A stretch of 8,368 nucleotides of DNA from Fodinibacter sp035633415. Its GTDB lineage: Bacteria > Actinomycetota > Actinomycetes > Actinomycetales > Dermatophilaceae. Shown piece by piece: positions 5,697-8,368 of the stretch. Positions within the stretch are counted from its first letter, which is position 1. Every line of letters starts with the position of its first letter. The translations under genes were made by a program, and so were the position numbers. The notes under the pieces are model-generated. The model saw only the letters and a program-made list of their open reading frames with translations, made no database searches and was not told where the DNA came from. The stretch spans positions 1-8,368 of the forward strand of contig DASQEZ010000188.1 in the NCBI GenBank assembly GCA_035633415.1. Reading direction: 5' to 3'.

Positions 5697-6643
5697 CGCA
5701 CCGGTGCCCCCACGGGCGCGGTGTCGCCGGGCAACGGCCGCGGCAGGTCATCGACCCAGATGGTGGGGGTCACCACGAGCCCGGCGAGCAGGCCGAAGGC
5801 TGCTCCGGTGGCCAGCGGGGCGACGACGGCCGCCGTCCAGGCGACGAGGGTCTGCCCGACGCCCGCGTCACACGGGGTCTCGGTGAGCGCCGAGAACATG
5901 AGCAGCGCAACGGGCGCGAGGGTGCCGAGCACGGTGACGGTGGCCGCCGTGAGCACGTTGCCTACGGCCCAGCACCGCAGCATCGTGTCGAGGCCCCGGC
6001 TGTCGAGCTCGGGCCGGGGTCGCGCGACGATCGCCCGCAGCGCCACGACGACCAGGGCCGCGAGCACGAGGAGTGCGACGACGAGAGGCGCCGCGTAGAA
6101 CGATCCGGGCCACGGGCCGTGGCTACCGCTCACGACGATGCTGCCGAGGTCGGGGTCGTCGACGGTGCAGGTGCGACCGAACGAGCGCCCCGCGCGGCCG
6201 CTGTCGTCGGCCGACCCCCATGCCGACCCGATCGCGAGCGCCCCGGCGAGCAGCGCCGTCGAGATCCCCAGCACGGTGGCGCGCCCCCGCGGAAGGATCG
6301 CGCGCAGGGTGCGCGTCTCGACGGCAGCCGAGCGGCGGATGCCGACGGACGGCCGGGCGGTCAGCTCACCGGCGATGGTGCCGAGCAGGATGCCCGCGCC
6401 GAGCGCCGTGGGTGCCAGGGCGGTGGCCCTGCCCAGGGCGTCCACCCGCTCCCCGAGCGCGAGGAGCAGGACCGCGACCCCGGTTCCGAGCAGCAGCCCC
6501 ACGACCCGCCAGCGACGGGTGTGGCGCGCGATCTCGACGACCCCGCCGTGTTCGTTGCCCCCGACGGTGACCCCACCTCGGCGCCCGAGGGCCACGAGCA
6601 GAACGACGAACGCGACCGGGAGCGCGAGGAGGAGCGCCGCCAT
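5693..6643 (-). CDS. multi-pass membrane protein of unknown function, cotranscribed with the GntR regulator
   Basis: A 316-residue protein that I do not recognise by name. Hydrophobic stretches suggest about seven membrane segments: residues 1-20, 46-64, 72-92, 121-141, 181-204, 222-252 (one long segment or a hairpin) and 265-292. The loop 142-180 is polar and acidic, contains Cys159 and is probably outside the cell; Cys258 lies in another loop and could pair with it. The loop 93-120 contains GELTARPSVGIRRSA and is rich in Arg, so it is probably cytoplasmic. No ATPase, protease or transport signature is visible. The ATG has AAGGGG (6649-6654) 5 nt upstream. The ATGA overlap with a YtrA-type regulator suggests an envelope-stress or transport role, as in other YtrA operons, but this is inference. 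Confidence 0.8.
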   Translation of the reverse strand: MAALLLALPVAFVVLLVALGRRGGVTVGGNEHGGVVEIARHTRRWRVVGLLLGTGVAVLLLALGERVDALGRATALAPTALGAGILLGTIAGELTARPSVGIRRSAAVETRTLRAILPRGRATVLGISTALLAGALAIGSAWGSADDSGRAGRSFGRTCTVDDPDLGSIVVSGSHGPWPGSFYAAPLVVALLVLAALVVVALRAIVARPRPELDSRGLDTMLRCWAVGNVLTAATVTVLGTLAPVALLMFSALTETPCDAGVGQTLVAWTAAVVAPLATGAAFGLLAGLVVTPTIWVDDLPRPLPGDTAPVGAPVR

Positions 6644-6655
6644 GAGAACCCCTTG

Positions 6656-6677
6656 TTGTATTCAGTGGTTGATACAA
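6656..6677. promoter_or_regulatory. TTGTAT-N10-ATACAA dyad, probable operator of the GntR unit
   Basis: Perfect 6-bp inverted arms, TTGTAT (6656-6661) and ATACAA (6672-6677), lie around a 10-nt centre that adds one further matching pair. The site is 12 nt before the ATG of the membrane-protein gene and is AT-rich against a GC-rich background. YtrA-type regulators bind inverted repeats rich in GTAT/ATAC near their own promoters, so autoregulation by the product of 5313-5696 is the simplest reading. Confidence 0.55.
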
Positions 6678-6700
6678 GCTCGAGGGTGCCGTAGCCCGAT

Positions 6701-6726
6701 GTTTGTGTCAAGTGCTTGTCACAAAC
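6701..6726. promoter_or_regulatory. 26-bp palindrome across the 3' end of the 243-residue gene
   Basis: The arms GTTTGTG (6701-6707) and CACAAAC (6720-6726) are exact complements. Inside them, after one mismatched pair, CAAG and CTTG are also complementary, so 22 of 26 positions are paired around a 2-nt centre. On the minus strand the outer bases also pair GCCC with GGGC across a small bulge. It overlaps the stop codon (6719-6721) of the upstream minus-strand gene and lies about 60 nt before the next start. It could be a terminator without a U-tract or an operator; the DNA symmetry favours an operator slightly. Confidence 0.45.
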
Positions 6727-7450
6727 GGGCGAGGTCCTCGAGGCGGGCTCGTTCCCTCTCGAGCCGCTCGCGACCGGCATCGGTGAGCTGCACGTGCAGC
6801 TCCGGCCAGCGCGAGATGCCGAACAGGTGCCCGCCGCCGCTCAGCCACCCCTGTCGGGTCAGGGCCTGGACCCACTGCGCGCCGACGACCTCCAGCAGCC
6901 CGACGCGCTGACGCAGCCAGGTCGGCGCCACGCTCGCCGCGCCGGCTGCCGCCGACAGCACCGCGTAGGCCTCGGAGCCGGACGGCCACCGCGCGGGTGG
7001 GGGGACGGTGGCGGGAGCGTGCCGGATGTCCAGGTGCCACCGCACCCGGGCGAGGGGCCACCCGGGTACCTCGCCGCGGGCCGGCTCGGCGCGGGTGAGG
7101 ACCGCGAGGAGCCACGGCATGGCGGCGCTCAGCGGGGCGAGGAGCAGCATCGGCCACACGGGGAACGGGGGGAGGAACCCCCGGGCGGCGAACCTGATGA
7201 ACGCCACGAGTGCCACGAGGGCGAGCACCATCACCAGGAGTCCGTAGAGGTCGCCCAGCCAGCGGCGGCGCAGCCCCACGGCGTCCGCCACCGAGGTCTC
7301 CGCCTCGGCCCGCAGGGCAGCCCGGGCCGCACCCGGCGACGTGATCGACGTGAGCGCGTCGTCGTACGGCCAGCCCAGCACCGCGCCGCGCAGCGGCGTC
7401 ATCGGCGGGTACCCACCCGGCCCGGGCAGCGCGGGCTCGTGCGGCGGCAT
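6719..7450 (-). CDS. hypothetical two-TM protein with winged-helix-like C-terminus
   Basis: A 243-residue protein that I do not recognise. The N-terminus (1-66) is soluble, with a Pro/Gly-rich start. Two membrane segments follow, about residues 67-87 (LYGLLVMVLALVALVAFIRF) and 97-118 (PVWPMLLLAPLSAAMPWLLA), then a Pro-rich link. The C-terminal 60 residues look like the second half of a winged helix: a helix VGAQWVQALTRQGWLS (189-204), a beta wing with HLFGISRWPELHVQLT, then DAGRERLERERARLEDL (224-240), which resembles the L-T-x-x-G-R-x-x-L end of PadR and MarR wings. If real, this would be a membrane-bound regulator or sensor. The start is uncertain: ATG at 7448-7450 is used, but ATG at 7400-7402 (MTPLRGAVLGW) would also work and neither has a strong Shine-Dalgarno. 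It diverges from bioF by 91 nt and lies upstream of the GntR unit on the same strand. Confidence 0.72.
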   Translation of the reverse strand: MPPHEPALPGPGGYPPMTPLRGAVLGWPYDDALTSITSPGAARAALRAEAETSVADAVGLRRRWLGDLYGLLVMVLALVALVAFIRFAARGFLPPFPVWPMLLLAPLSAAMPWLLAVLTRAEPARGEVPGWPLARVRWHLDIRHAPATVPPPARWPSGSEAYAVLSAAAGAASVAPTWLRQRVGLLEVVGAQWVQALTRQGWLSGGGHLFGISRWPELHVQLTDAGRERLERERARLEDLARL

Positions 7451-7541
7451 ACCGCCCAGTGTGCCGACCGGAGGGCACCCGGGGCAGGTGCTCCACGAAA
7501 CCGCCGGGCCTCATCGGGGCCGCCGTGGCAGGATCGACGCC

Positions 7542-8368
7542 GTGACGAGCCCCCTCGACTGGATCCGGGATGCCGCCGCGACCCGTGAGGCCGCGGGGCT
7601 CACCCGGCGGCTCACCACGACCAAGACCGGCGACGGCCTCGACCTGGCCGGCAACGACTACCTGGGCCTGCGCACCCATCCTGCGGTCATCGCCGGCGCG
7701 GTCGCCGCGGCCGAGACCTACGGCGGCGGAGCGGGCGCCTCGCGCCTGGTCACCGGCACGCTCGACGTGCACGACGAGCTCGAGGCCGCGCTCGCGGCCC
7801 TGACCGGCGCCCCGACGGCCCTCGCACTCTCCAGCGGGTACGCCGCCAACCTCGCCGTGCTCACGACCCTCGCCGACGCGGGCACCCTCGTCGTGAGCGA
7901 CGAGCACGCCCACGCGAGCCTCATCGACGGGTGCCGGCTGTCGCGCGCCGCGGTGTCGGTGTCCCGGCACAACGACCTCGAGCACGTCGCCGCGCTGCTC
8001 GCCCGGCGCGAGAGCCCGCGAGCGGTCGTGGTGGTCGAGTCGATCTACTCGGTGCTCGGTGACGCGGCGCCCATCGGCGACCTCGTCGCGCTGACCGCCG
8101 AGGCCGGCGCCATCCTCGTCGTCGACGAGGCGCACGCGCTCGGGGTGGTCGGCCCTCGCGGAGGTGGCCTCGTCGCCGCTGCCGGGCAGGCTGCCGCCGA
8201 GCACGTCGTCGTGACCGCCACCCTTTCGAAATCCCTTGCCGCACAGGGTGGTGCGGTGCTCGCCTCACCTGTCGTGCGCGAGCACCTCGTCAACACGGCC
8301 CGCCCCTTCATCTACGACACGGGCCTGGCCCCTGCGTCGGCCGGCGCGGCGCTCGCCGCCCTGGCCGT
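7542..8368 (+). CDS. bioF: 8-amino-7-oxononanoate synthase (KAPA synthase), 3' end outside the window
   Basis: The first 275 codons of a PLP enzyme of the alpha-oxoamine synthase family, which condenses pimeloyl-thioester and L-alanine to KAPA, the substrate of the bioA product. Family marks in order are AGNDYLGL (residues 36-43), GASRLVTGTLDVHDELEAAL (65-84), SSGYAANLA (97-105), His122 in SDEHAHAS (stacks on the cofactor), DEAHALGVVGPRGGG (195-209, with Asp195 and His198), and the Schiff-base lysine Lys230 in TATLSKSLAAQGG. The GTG at 7542 is chosen because AGGA (7530-7533) lies 8 nt before it and homology begins at once. About 100 residues should be missing beyond the right edge. The frame is open throughout. 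No BirA or BioQ-like operator was recognised in the 91-nt gap to the divergent gene. Being on the same strand as bioA, it may lead a second biotin operon continuing downstream. Confidence 0.95.
   Translation, partial: MTSPLDWIRDAAATREAAGLTRRLTTTKTGDGLDLAGNDYLGLRTHPAVIAGAVAAAETYGGGAGASRLVTGTLDVHDELEAALAALTGAPTALALSSGYAANLAVLTTLADAGTLVVSDEHAHASLIDGCRLSRAAVSVSRHNDLEHVAALLARRESPRAVVVVESIYSVLGDAAPIGDLVALTAEAGAILVVDEAHALGVVGPRGGGLVAAAGQAAAEHVVVTATLSKSLAAQGGAVLASPVVREHLVNTARPFIYDTGLAPASAGAALAALA

Noticed and set aside
7451..7541. Search for a biotin operator (BirA or BioQ type) and a promoter before bioF
   Set aside because: Only a short GTGCC/GGCAC pairing was seen; no convincing dyad or -10/-35 pair was found in these 91 nt.
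6708..8204. A 498-codon minus-strand frame opposite bioF and through the 243-residue gene
   Set aside because: It is the shadow of bioF (clear PLP-enzyme motifs on the plus strand) and of the 6719-7450 gene in another frame.

Overview
The window is very GC-rich. Its coding sequences have mostly G/C at third positions, several start with GTG, and adjacent genes often overlap by 4 nt. A DtxR/IdeR-type iron box is also present. Together these point to an actinobacterium; the suborder cannot be fixed from the sequence, although Micrococcales-like is a reasonable guess. No tRNA, rRNA, CRISPR array, insertion sequence or phage gene was seen.

Left end (1-1208). A minus-strand pair encodes a PadR-family repressor and the start of a DUF1048-type partner, which runs off the left edge. 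Divergent from it, on the plus strand, is an NADPH-dependent FMN reductase-type flavoprotein. The intergenic region holds a perfect 16-bp-arm palindrome that looks like an operator.

Centre (1209-5312). bioA (plus strand) lies behind a long perfect hairpin and converges on a minus-strand feoABC ferrous-iron uptake operon. All three feo genes are joined by 4-nt GTGA overlaps. A TTAGG-N4-CCTAA iron box sits just upstream of feoA, so the operon is predicted to be repressed by an IdeR/DtxR-like protein when iron is plentiful. The G domain of FeoB has unusual base-recognition motifs.

Right part (5313-7450). Two minus-strand units of unknown function follow. One is a multi-pass membrane protein coupled by an ATGA overlap to a YtrA-type GntR regulator, with a TTGTAT-N10-ATACAA dyad in front. 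The other is a two-TM protein with a winged-helix-like C-terminus, whose 3' end lies in a large palindrome.

Right end (7542-8368). bioF (KAPA synthase) starts with GTG, diverges from the two-TM gene and runs off the window. bioF makes KAPA and bioA converts KAPA to DAPA. The two consecutive biotin enzymes are therefore on the same strand but separated by about 4.9 kb of opposite-strand iron-transport and regulatory genes. I see no strong case for a wholly new system. The most distinctive items are the unnamed membrane/regulator genes at 5313-7450 with their two palindromes, the palindrome at 555-590, and the altered G4/G5 motifs of FeoB.
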